A stretch of DNA of 64,000 nucleotides from Fremontodendron californicum (taxonomy: Eukaryota > Streptophyta > Magnoliopsida > Malvales > Malvaceae). The translations under genes were made by a program, and so were the position numbers. The notes below the pieces were generated by a model, which was given only the letters and a program-made list of their open reading frames with translations, was not told where the DNA came from and did no database searches. Each line of letters opens with the position of its first letter. Position 1 is the stretch's first letter. This document shows positions 25,257 through 36,610 of the stretch, one piece after another. Location: the NCBI GenBank assembly GCA_030761205.1, contig JAULJL010000038.1, positions 1,178,001 to 1,242,000 on the forward strand, in the 5' to 3' direction.

Positions 25257-26288
25257 ATTTGGTTCATACACAACATCTTTCTTTTTCTCATATAGTTTTG
25301 GTCTAATCTCTGCTTTGGCCTGGTGTGCCAAAGTCAACTTCATTTGAGCATATCAAACATATAAGCCTAGTTGTAGCTTTTGAATTTCATATTTTCTATG
25401 CTATAGATATGCATAAAATGTAGCACATAATTGTTGTTGTTTTTAGATGTTTTGAAAATTATGTTGATAATTACTTTATGTTTTTAGGTTTTTTAAAAAT
25501 GATTGGAAAGTATTATGTTGTTTTTGACGGGTGTATACCAGGTATTTATAATACTTGGGATGAAGCTAAAGTGCAAGTCTTGGGTTATTAGGGTGCCCAT
25601 CACAAGATGTATAAGGATGGAAAGGATGCAAAAACTACATTTGTAGAGTATTGGAACTTAAATGTGACGGAACAACATGAAGAAATACTTAAAAAAAAAT
25701 TCAAATGATATGTGCAGTAGCAATTATGCATCTCATTCTTCTCATTATAATAAAGGATTAATTATGGGATTTTTTATTGGAGTTTGCATAACTTTGCTTA
25801 TTTTGTATATTGGCAAATGATTTTAATTTCCTTGTAAATTTGGACAACTTATGTAGGGTAAATTTTGTTGTTGGTCAATGTATTTGCGTATAATTTTGTT
25901 TGTGTATGCTTGATAATTTATGAATTGTAGCATTATTTTGAGACTTAAATAGTAGTTTTCTTTTTGTTAATACTTAAATAGTAGATTATGAATTGATGAA
26001 ACTGAAAATTTTAAAGCCCACACTAGTTTGTCCTGATTATCATGGAGGGACAAAGGGAGGGCTTTGGATCACTGCAGGTACTACTGGCTTGTAGAAAGGC
26101 AAGGGTATTTTAGTAATATGAGAATTTTAGAATGTGACATTCCTGTCAACCAAACATGATCATCTTAGATCAAGGGATGGTCAACTAAACGCATGCATGT
26201 AAGATTCACGGGAATGTGACTTCATCATCTTGTAAGGGGGAATCCTAGTACCAATCGCAATGAAAGATTCACAGAACTAAACCCGCCC
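25257..26288 (-). mobile_element. Partial inverted copy of the DNA transposon (left arm)
   Basis: Reverse complement of 35592-36610, ending at the terminal motif ACTAAACCCGCCC (26276-26288). Only this end of the transposon is present, because the solo LTR beside it is truncated. It holds a dead copy of the small ORF at 25499-25708. Confidence 0.85.
25499..25708 (+). pseudogene. Dead copy of RNase H1 N-terminal-like domain ORF
   Basis: This matches the intact ORF at 36105-36368 on the other arm, starting MIGKYYVVFDG. Here CGT has become TGT (Arg to Cys), and the Gln codon in LGYQGAHH has become TAG at 25589-25591. A run of A near 25691-25699 is one base shorter, which shifts the frame and brings a TGA at 25706-25708. 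The Arg and Gln changes are both C-to-T. The product would stop after 30 residues. Confidence 0.85.
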
Positions 26289-26479
26289 TATATGTAATAA
26301 TTAATGTTTTCAGTAATTGTAATATATCTATGTAATATATATGTAATTACATGTATTGTTATATATCTAATGTGTAAGTGCATTTCAATTACATAAATAT
26401 ATTACATATAGATAGATATATTACAATTATGTAATATATCTATGTAATTGTAATATATCTATCTAATATATTTGTCGAT
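26289..26479. repeat. Short 19-bp satellite segment, left flank of the array
   Basis: It contains CTATGTAATTGTAATATAT and GTATTGTTATATATCTAATG variants. It is the reverse complement of 35401-35591 almost base for base, so it belongs to the inverted duplication. Confidence 0.88.
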
Positions 26480-27381
26480 TTTGAATTGCAAACCAAAACA
26501 ATGTTCTTTCATACGAAATCGGTGACAAACTGTCTTTGGCAGTTTGCAGCACATAGATAACAAAAAGTTATATGGATTTAAAACAAAATCGTTTCAAACG
26601 GACAACCGAGCGCAACGTTATAGCCTTTCAAAGTAGAGGGTGTCCAGCTCGGTTTAGAATTGATAGCCAAAATGATGTTTTTTTCAGATGAAATTGATCA
26701 CAAACCACCTCCGGCGGTTTTCCAGTGCGTAGATCACAAAAAGTTATATGGATTCAAGAAAACAATCATCTCAAACGGACAACCGAGCACAAGGTTATAG
26801 TCTTTCAAAGTAGAGGATATTTAGGTCAGTTTAGAATTGCTAGCGAAAATGATGTTTTTTTAGATGAAATCGATGACAAACTGCCTTCGGCTATTTGCCA
26901 GCGCATAGATAAAAAAAAGTTAAATGGATTCAAAAAAAAAATTCGTCTCAAACGGACAATCGAGCGCAATGTTATAGCCTTTCAAAGTAAAGGGTGTTCA
27001 CGTCGATTTAGAATTGATAGCCAAAATGATGTTTTTTTTCAGACGAAATTGGTGACAAACCGTCTTCGGCTTTTTGCCAGCACGTAGATCATAAAAGGTT
27101 ATATGGGTTCAAGAAAACAATCATCTGAAACGGACAACCGAGCGCACGGTTATAACCATTCAAAGTAAAGGGTATTCATGTCGATTTAGAATTGCTAGCC
27201 AAATCGATGTTTTTTCAGATGAAATCGGTGACAAACCACCTTTGGCAATTTGCCAGTGTGTAGATCACAAAAAGTTATATGGATTAAAAAAAATCATCTC
27301 AAACGGACAACTAAGTGTAAGCTTATAGCCAAAACAACGTTTTTTCAGATGAAATCGGTGACAAACTGCCTTTGGAAGTTT
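26480..27381 (+). repeat. ~177-bp satellite, five forward monomers
   Basis: Landmarks such as CGGTTTAGAATT..TAGCCAAAA, GACAAAC, GGATTCAA and CAAACGGACAACCGAGCGCAA recur at about 178-bp spacing (for example near 26645, 26823, 27001 and 27180). Monomers differ from each other at many positions. Short open frames here (26725-27087) come from the repeat. Confidence 0.92.
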
Positions 27382-27465
27382 GCCATGGCGTAGATCACAA
27401 ACTTCCAAAGGCAGTTTGTCACCGATTTCATCTGAAAAAACGTGGTTTTGGCTATAAGCTTACGC
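27315..27465. repeat. Palindrome at the orientation switch of the satellite
   Basis: Arms 27315-27381 and 27399-27465 (67 bp each) are reverse complements with about two mismatches, around a 17-base spacer (GCCATGGCGTAGATCAC). The arms begin TTGTCACCGATTTCATCTG on the right and the matching complement on the left. Weaker complementarity continues outward because the flanking monomers are themselves in opposite orientation. In single-stranded form this would make a strong hairpin. Confidence 0.9.
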
Positions 27466-30400
27466 TCGGTTTTCCATTTGAGATGATTTTTTTTTGGAAT
27501 CCATATAACTTTTTGTGATCTACGCACTGGCAAACTGTCGAAGGTGGTTTGTCTCCGATTTCATCTGAAAAAACATCAATTTGGCTAGAAATTCTAAATT
27601 GACCTGAATACCCTATAACCTTACGCTCGGTTGTCCGTTTGAGATGATTGTTTACTTGAATCCATATAACCTTTTGTGATCTGCACGCTGGCAAACAGCC
27701 AAAGGCAGTTTGTCACGAATTTCGTCTGAAAAAACATCATTTTGGCTATTAATTCTAAACCGACCTGAACACCTTCTACTTTGAAAGGCTACAACCTTGT
27801 GCTCGGTTGTCCGTTTGAGACGAATTTTTTCTTTGAATCCATATAACTTTTTGTGATCTACGCACTGGCAAACTTCCGAAGACGTTTTGTCACTGATTTC
27901 GTCTAAAAAACATCATTTTCGCTAGCAATTTTAAACCGACCTAAACATCCTCTACTTTGAAAAGCTATAACCTTGCGCTCGGTTGTCCGTTTGAGTTGAA
28001 AGTTTTTTTTTTGAAACCATATAACTTTGTGATCTACGCCATGGCAAACTGCCAAAGGCAATTTTTCACTGATTTTGTCTGAAAAACATCGTTTTGATAT
28101 CAATTCTAAACTGACCTGAACACCCTCTACCTTGAAAGGCTATAAGCTTATGCTCGGTTGTCCGTTTGAGTTGATTTTTTTCAATCCATATAAATTTTTG
28201 TGATCTACACCCTGGCAAACTACCGAAGGCGGTTTGTCACCGATTTCATCGGAAAAAATACTGTTTTGGCTAGCAATTCTAAACTGACCTTAACACTCTC
28301 TACTTTGAAAAGCTATAACCTTGCGCTCAATTGTCCGTTTGAGATGATTTTTTTTTAATCAATATAACTTCTTTTGATTTACACACTGGCAAACTGCCGA
28401 ATGCAGTTTGTCTCCGATTTCATCTGAAAAAACATCGTTTTTCTATCAATTCTAAACTGACCTGAACACCCTCTACTTTGAAAGGTTATAACCTTACGCT
28501 CGGTTGGCCGTTTGAGATGATTTCTTTTTAAATTCATATAACTTTTTATGATCTATGCGCTGGCAAACTGCAAAAGATGGTTTGTCATCAATTTCCTCTC
28601 AAAAAACATCGCTTTGTTTATCAATTCTAAACCGACCTGAACACCTCCTACTTTGAAAGGCTATAACCTTGCACTCGGCTGTCCATTTGAGACGATTCTT
28701 TTTTTAATCCAAATAACTTTTTGTGATCTACGCGCTGGCAAACTTTCGAAGGAGGTTTGTCAACGATTTTGTCTAAAAAACTTCATTTTGGTTATCAATT
28801 CTAAACCGATCTAAACACTATCTACTTTGAAAGGCTATAACCTTGCGCTCGGTTGTCCGTTTGAGACGATTTTTTTTTGAATTCATATAAATTTTTGTGA
28901 AATACGTGCTGGAAAATTGCCAAAGGTGGTATGTCACCGATTTCGTCTGAAAAAACATCGTTTTGGCAAGCAATTCAATACCGACTTGAACACCTTCTAC
29001 TTTGAAAGGCTATAACCTTGCACTCGATTGTCCGTTTGAGATGAGTTTTTTTTTGGAATCCAAAATAACATTTTGAGATCTACGCACTGGCAAACTACTG
29101 AAGGCAGTTTGTCACCGATTTCGTCTGAAAATACATCATTTTGGCTTTCAATTCTAAAACGACTTGAACACCATCTACTTTGAAAGGCTATAACCTTACG
29201 CTCGGTTGTGCGTTTGAGATAACTATTTTTTTTCAATCCATATAACATTTTGTGATCTAAGCATTGGCAAACTGTCGAAGGAAGTTTGTCACCAATTTCG
29301 CCTGAAAAAACATCGTTTTGGCTATCAATCTAAACCGACCTGAACACCCTCTACTTTGAAAGACTATAACCTTGCGCTCGGTTGTCCGTTTCAGACGATT
29401 TTTTTTTTAATCCATATAACTTTTTTGTGATCTATGTGCTGGAAAACTGCCAAAGGCAGTTTGTCGCAAATTTCATCTGAAAAAACATCATTTTGGCTAG
29501 CAATTCAAAACTGACCTGAACACCCTTTACTTTGAAAGGCTATAACCTTGTGCTTGGTTGTCCGTTTGAGACGATTTTTTTTTGAATACGTAAAAATTTT
29601 TGAGATCTATGCGCTGGCAAACTGCTGAAGGTAGTTTGTCATCGAGCATTTTGGCTATCAATTCTAAACCGACCTAAACACCCTCTACTTTGAAAAGCTA
29701 TAACCTTGCGCTCGGTTGTCCATTTGAGATGACTTTTTTTTTCAATCCATATAACTCTTTGTGACCTATGGGTTGGCAAACTGCCGAAGGCGGTTTGTCA
29801 CCGATTTCATTTGAAAAAGCATCGTTTTGGCTATCAATTCTAAACCGACCTGAACACCCTCTACTTTGAAAGGCTAACGTTGCTCTTGGTTGTCCGTTTG
29901 AGATGATTTTTTTTTTAATCCATATAAATTTTTGTGATCTACATGCTAGCAAACTGCTAAAGGCAGTTTTTCACCAAGTTCGTCTAAAAAAACATTGTTT
30001 TGGCTAGCAGTTCAAAACTGACTTGAACACCCCCTACTTTGAAATGCTATAACCTTCTGCTCGGTTATCCGTTTGAGATGATTTTTCTTTTTAATCCATA
30101 AAACTTTTTGAGATCTATGCGCTGACAAAATGCTGAAGACAATTTGTCACCGAGTTCATCTACAAAAATATCATTTTGGCTATCAATTCTAAATCGACCT
30201 GAACACCCTCTACTTTGAAAGGCTATAAACTTGCGCTCAATTGTCCTTTTGAGATGACTTTTTTTCAATCCATATAACATTTTGTGATCTATGCACTGGA
30301 AAACTGCTGAAGGCTGTTTGTCACCGATTTAGTCTGAAAAAACATCCTTTTGGCTATCAATTCTAAATCAACCTGAACACCCTCTACTTTGAAAGGCTAT

Positions 30401-33400
30401 AACATTGCGCTCGGTTGTGCGTTTGTGATGATTCTTTTTGAGTCCATATAACTTTTTTTATCTACATACTGGAAAACTGCCGAAGGCAGTTTGTCACCGA
30501 TTTCATCTGAAAAAATATCATTTTGGCTATCAAATCTAAACCGACATGAACACCCTCTACTTCAAAAAACTATAACCGTGCGCTCGGTTGTCCGTTTGAA
30601 ATGACTTTTTTTTTAATAAATATAACCTTTTGTGATCTACGTGCTGGAAAACTACTGTAGGTGGTTTGTCACCAATTTTGTCTAAAAAAACATCGTTTTG
30701 GCTATCAATTCTAAATTGACCTGAACACCCTCTACTTTGAAAGGCTATAACGTTGCGATAAGTTGTTCATTTGAGATGATTTTTTTTTTTGAATCCATAT
30801 AAATTTTTTTGATCAACGCCCTGGCAAACTATTGAAGGCGGTTTGTCACCAACTTTGTCTGAAAAAACATCGTTTTAGCTTGCAATTCTAAACTAACCTG
30901 AACGCCCTCTACTTTGAAAGGCTATAACCTTGCGCTCGGTTGTCCGTTGGAGATTTTTTTTTTTAAAATCCATATAACTTTTTGTGATCTACACACTGGC
31001 AAATTGTCGAATGTAGTTTGTCTCCAATTTCATCTGAAAAAACATCATTTTGGCTATCAATTATAATTCAACCTGAACACCCTCAACTTTGAAAGGCTAT
31101 AACCTTGCGCTCGGTTGTCCATTTGAGAAATTTTTTTTTTAAATCCATATAACTTTTTATGATCTACGTGCTGGCAAACTGCTGAAGATGGTTTGTCACC
31201 GATTTCGTCTGAAAAAACATCGCTTTGGCTATCAATTCTGAACTGACCTGAACACCTCCTACTTTGAAACGCTATAACCTTGCGCTCGACTGTCTGTTTG
31301 AGATGATTTTTTTTTTTTTGAATCCATATAACCTTTTGTGATCTACGCACTGGAAAACTTCCGAAGGAGGTTTGTCAATGATTTCATCTAAAAAATATAA
31401 TTTTGGCTATCAATTCTAAACCGACCTGAACACCCTATACTTTGAAAGGCTATAACCTTGCACTCAGTTGTCCGTTTGAGACGATTTTTTTTAATCCATA
31501 TAACTTTTTGTGATCTACATGTTGGCAAACTGCCAAAGGCGGTTTGTCATTGATTTCATCTGAAAAACATCGTTTGGCAAGCAATTCAAAATCGACCTGA
31601 ACACACTCTATTTTGAAAGGCTATAACCTTGCGCTCAGTTGTCCGTTTGAGATTTTTTTTTTTTTGGAATACATATAACTTTTCTAGATCTACGCACTGG
31701 CAAAATGTTGAAGGCGGTTTGTCATGATTTCGTCTAAAAATACATCGTTTTGGCTTTCAATTCTGAACCGACTTGAACGCTTTCTACTTTGAAAGGATAT
31801 AACCTTTGCGCTCGATTGTCCGTTTGAGATGACATTTTTTTCAATCCATATAACTTTTTGTGATCTACGCGTGGGCAAACTGTCGAAGGTGGTTTGTCAA
31901 TAATTTTGTCTGAAAAAACATCATTTTGGCTATCAATTCTAAATCGACCTGAACACCCTCTACTTTGAAAGGTATAACCTTGCGCTAGGTTGTCCGTTTG
32001 AGACGATCTTTTTTATTGAATCCATATAACTTTTTGTGATCTACGCACTGGCAAACTACCAAAGGCGGTTTGTCATCGATTTCGTCTGAAAAAACATCAT
32101 TTTGCTTAGCAATTCTAAACCGACCTGAACATTCTCTACTTTGAAAGGCTATAACTTTGCGTTCGGTTGTCCGTTTGAGTTGATTTTTTTTAATCCATAT
32201 AACTTATTGTGATCTATGCACTGGAAAAGTGCAGAAATCGGTTTGTCACCGAGTTCGTCTAAAAAAATCTCATTTTGGCTATCAATTCTAAATCGAGTTG
32301 AATACCCTATACTTTGAAAGGCTAAAACATTGCGCTCGGTTGTCCATTTGAGATGACTTTTTTTTCAATCCATATAACTTTTTGTAACCTACGCATTGGG
32401 AAACTGCTGAAGGTGATTTGTCACCGATTTCGTCTGAAAAAACATCATTTTGGCTATCAATTCTAAACCGACCTGAACACCCTCTACATTGAAAGGCTAT
32501 AACATTGCGCTCGGTTGTGCGTTTGTGATGATTTTTTTTTCGAATCCATATAACTTTTTATGATCTACACACTGGAAAACTGCTGAATGTGTTGTGTCAT
32601 CGATTTCGTCTAAAAAAATATCGTTTTGGCTATAAATTCTAAACCGACATAAACACCCTCTACTTCGAAATACTATAAACTTGCGCTCGGTTATCCATTT
32701 GAGATGACTTTTTTTTTTCAATCCATATAACTTTTTGTGATCTACGTGCTGGCAAACTGCCGTAGGTGGTTTTTCACCCATTTTGTCTGAAAAGACAATA
32801 TTTTGGCTATCAATTCTAAATCGACCTGAATATCCTCTACTTTGAAAGGCTATAACATTGCGCTCGGTTGTCCGTTTGAGATTTTTTTTTTTGAATCCAT
32901 TTGACTTTTTCCTATCTACACACTAGAAAATAGCCGTAGGCGGTTTGTCCCCGATTTCGTCTGGAAAACATTATTTTGGCTATAAATTCTAAACTGACCT
33001 AAACACCCTCTACTTTGAATGGCTATAACCTTGCGCTCGGTTGTCCTGTTGAGATGATTTTTTTATTTGAATCCATATAACTTTTTGTGATCTAAGCGCT
33101 TCCAAAATGCCAAAGGTGGTTTGTCACTGATTTCGTCTGAAAAAACATTGTTTTGGCTAGTAATTCTAAACTGGCCTGAACACCCTCTATTTTGAAAGGC
33201 TATAACCTTGCACTCGTTTCTCCATTTGAGATGATTTTTCTTTTGAATCCATATAACTTTTCGTGATCTACGCACTAGCAAACTGTCGAAGGTGGTTTGT
33301 CACCAATTTCGTCTGAAAAAAGCATCGTTTTGGCTAGCAATTCTAAACCGACCTGAACACCCTCTACTTTGAAAGGCTATAACCTTTGCACTCGGTTGTC

Positions 33401-35400
33401 TGTTTGAGACAATTTTTTTTATTGAATCCATATAAATTTTTGTGATCTACACATTGGCAAACTACCAAAGGTGGTTTGTCTCCGATTTCGTCTGAAAAAA
33501 CATCATTTTGGCTAGCAATTCTAAACCGACCTGAACATCCTCTACTTTGAAAGGCTATAACCTTGCGCTCGGTTGTCTGTTTGAGTTGATTTTTTTTATG
33601 AATCCATATAACGTCTTGTGATCTATGCACTAGCAAACCGCCAAAGACGGATTCTCACCGAATTTGTCTAAAAAAAATCGTTGAAAGGCTATAAGCTTAC
33701 CCTCGGTTGTCCGTTTGAGATGATTTTTTTTTTGAATCCATACAACGTTTTGTGATCTACGCCCTGGCAAACAGCCAAAGACGGTTTGTCATTGATTTTG
33801 TTGTTTTGGCTATCAATTTTAAACCGACCTGAACACCCTTTACTTTGAAAGGCTATAAGCTTATCCTCGGTTATCTATTTAAGATGATTTTTTTTAATCC
33901 ATATAACTTTTTGTGATCTACGCGTTGGCAAACTACCGAAAGTGGTTTGTCATTGAGTTCGTCTGAAAGAACATCACTTTGGCTATCAATTCTGAACCGA
34001 CCTAAACACCCTATACTTTGAAAGGTTATAACCTTGCGTTCAGTTGTCTGTTTGAGCCATTTTTTTTAAAATTCATATAAATTTTGTGATCTTCGGGATG
34101 GTAAAGAGCCAAAGGCCATTTGTCATCGATTTCTTATGAAAAAACATCGTTTTGGCTAGCAATTCTAAACCGACTTGAACACCCTCTACTTTGAAAGGCT
34201 ACAACCTTACGCTCTGTTGTCCGTTTGAGATGATTTTTTTTTAAATCCATACAACTTAATGTGTTATACACACTGTCAAACTGCTGAAAGAGGTTTGTCG
34301 CCGATTTCGTCTCAAAAAACATCATTTTGGCTATCAATTCTAAACCGACTTGAACACCCTCTACTTTGAAAGGCTATATAACCTTGCACTCGGTTGTACG
34401 TTTGAGACAATTTTTTTTTTAATCCATATAGCTTTTTGTGATCTATGCAATAGGAAATTGCCGAAGGCCGTTTGACACTGATTTTTTCTGAAAAAACATC
34501 GGTTTGGCTAGCAATTCTAAACCAACCTAAACACCCTCTACTTTGAAAGGCTATAATCTTGCACTCGCTTGTCCGTTTGAGATGATTTTTTTTTTTTTTT
34601 TGAATCCATATAACTTTTTGTGATCTACACACTGGCAAACTACCGAAGGCAGTTTGTCATCGATTTTGTCTGAAAAAACATCGATTTGACTATCAATTCT
34701 AAACTAACCTAAACACCCTTTACTTTGAAAGGCTATAACCTTGCGCTCGGTTGTCCGCTTGAGATGATTTTTTTAAAAATCCATATGACCTTTTATGATC
34801 TACGCGAGAGCAAACTATCGAAGATGGTTTGTCACCAATTTTGTCTGAAAAAACATCGCGTAGGCTATCAATTCTAAACCGACTTGAACACCTCTACATT
34901 GAAAGGCTATAACCTTGCGCTCAGTTGTCCGTTTGAGAAATTTTTTTTCTAGAATCCATATAACTTTTTCTAATCTACACATTGGCAAACTATCGAATGA
35001 GGTTTATCTCCCATTTTGTCTGAAAAAATATCGTTTTGGCTATCGATTCTAAACCAACCGAACACCCTCTACTTTGAAAGGCTATAACCTTACGCTTGGT
35101 TGTCCCTTTAAGACGATTTTTTTAATCCATATAACTTTTTGTGATCTACACGCTGGCAAACTGCCAAAGGCGGTTTGTCATCGATTTTGTTTGAAAAAAC
35201 ATCATTTTGGCTATCAATTCTAAATCGACCTGAACACTCTCTACTTTGAAAGGCTATAACCTTGCACTCGGTTGTCCGTTTGAAACATTTTTTTTTTTTG
35301 AATCCATATAAATTTTTGTGATCTACGTGCTGGCAAACTGCCAAAGGCAGTTTGTCACCGATTTCGTATGAAAGAACATTGTTTTGGCTAGCAATTCAAA
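27399..35400 (-). repeat. ~177-bp satellite, about 45 reversed monomers
   Basis: The unit reads AATTCTAAACCGACCTGAAC, ACCCTCTACTTTGAAAGGC, TATAACCTTGCGCTCGGTTG, TCCGTTTGAGATGA, a T run, AATCCATATAACTTTTTGTG, ATCTACGCGCTGG, CAAACTGCCGAAGGCGGTTTG, TCACCGATTTCGTCTG and AAAAAACATCGTTTTGGC. Most units are 174-180 bp, with variation in the T run. Each unit holds a short dyad, CAAACTGCC-GAA-GGCGGTTTG. The minus-strand frames of 60-110 codons across the array (for example 34312-34638) repeat one reading of this unit and are not genes. I see no other feature in the 8 kb. Confidence 0.95.
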
Positions 35401-35591
35401 ATCGACAAATATATTAGATAGATATATTACAATTACATAGATATATTACATAATTGTAATATATCTATCTATATGTAATATATTTATGTAATTGAAATGC
35501 ATTTACACATTAGATATATAACAATACATGTAATTACATATATATTACATAGATATATTACAATTTCTGAAAACATTAAATATTACATATA
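35401..35591. repeat. Short 19-bp satellite segment, right flank of the array
   Basis: Reverse complement of 26289-26479, including the transition into the ~177-bp satellite at the phrase ATTCAAAATCGACAAATATA. This shows that the inverted duplication includes the satellite junction. Confidence 0.88.
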
Positions 35592-36104
35592 GGGCGGGTT
35601 TGGTTCTCTGAATCTTTCATTGCGGTTGGTACTAGGATTTCCCCTTACAAGATGACAAAGTCACATTCCCGTGAATCTTACATGCATGCGTTTGGTTGAC
35701 CATCCCTTCATTTAAGATGATCATGTTTAGTTGACAGGAATGTAACATTCTGAAATTCTCACATTACTAAAATACCCTTGCCTTTCTACAAGCCAATAGT
35801 ACCTGTAGTGATCCAAAACCCTCCATTTGTCCCTCCATGATAATCAGGACAAACTAGTGTGGGCTTTAAAATTTTCAATTTCATCAATTCATAATCAACT
35901 ATTTAAGTATTAACAAAAAAAAAAAAACACTACTATTTAAGTCTCAAAATAATGCTACAATTCTTAAATTATCAAGCATACATAAACAAAATTATACGCA
36001 AATACATTGATCAACAAAGTTGTCCAAATTGACAAGGAAATTAAAATAGTTTGCAAATATACAAAATAAGCAAAGTTGTGCAAACTCTAATAAAAATCCC
36101 ATAA

Positions 36105-36368
36105 TTAATCCTTTATTATAATGAGAAGAATGAGATGCATAATTGCTACTGCACATATCATTTGAATTTTTTTTTTAAGTATTTCTTCATGTTGTTCCGT
36201 CACATTTAAGTTCCAATACTCTACAAATCCAATTTTTGCATCCTTTCGATCCATATACATCTTGTGATGGGCACCCTGATAACCCAAGACTTGCACTTTA
36301 GCTTCATCCCAAGTATTATAAATACCTGGTATACGCCCGTCAAAAACAACATAATACTTTCCAATCAT
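36105..36368 (-). CDS. Small protein with RNase H1 N-terminal / viroplasmin-like domain
   Basis: The 87-residue product begins MIGKYYVVFDGRIPGIYNTW and continues with DEAKVQVLGYQGAHHKMYMD, then KDAKIGFVEYW. The order of aromatic, Gly and Trp residues (YYVVF.GR.PGIY.TW.EA..QV.GY.GA..K) is that of the RNase H1 N-terminal domain (Pfam Cauli_VI), which binds RNA-DNA hybrids in eukaryotic RNase H1. No RNase H catalytic domain follows. The tail (ICAVAIMHLILLIIIKD) is hydrophobic and may be read-through. The ORF lies inside the DNA transposon, about 510 bp from its left end. A dead second copy lies at 25499. It may be a truncated transposon gene or a captured host fragment; expression is unknown. 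Confidence 0.6.
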   Translation of the reverse strand: MIGKYYVVFDGRIPGIYNTWDEAKVQVLGYQGAHHKMYMDRKDAKIGFVEYWNLNVTEQHEEILKKKIQMICAVAIMHLILLIIIKD

Positions 36369-36605
36369 TTTAAAAAAACCTAAAAACCTAAAGTAATTGT
36401 CAACATAATTTTCAAAACATCTAAAAATAACAACAATTATATGCTACATTCTATGCATATCTATAGCATAGAAAATATGAAATTCAAAAGCTACAGCTAG
36501 GCTTATATGTTTGATATGCTCAAATGAAGTTGACTTTGGCACATTAGGCCAAAGTAGAGATTAGACCAAAACTATATGAGAAAAAGAAAGATGTTGTGTA
36601 TGAAC

Positions 36606-36610
36606 CAAAT
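36606..36610 (+). repeat. Target-site duplication CAAAT (partner 39169-39173)
   Basis: Identical 5-bp direct repeats bracket the solo LTR. In the left arm the partner next to the LTR start is preserved as ATTTG at 25257-25261. Confidence 0.88.

Noticed and set aside
28997..35344. Many minus-strand frames of 60-110 codons with similar sequence
   Set aside because: They are the same reading of the ~177-bp satellite unit (59 codons per unit), broken at irregular places by indels and stops.
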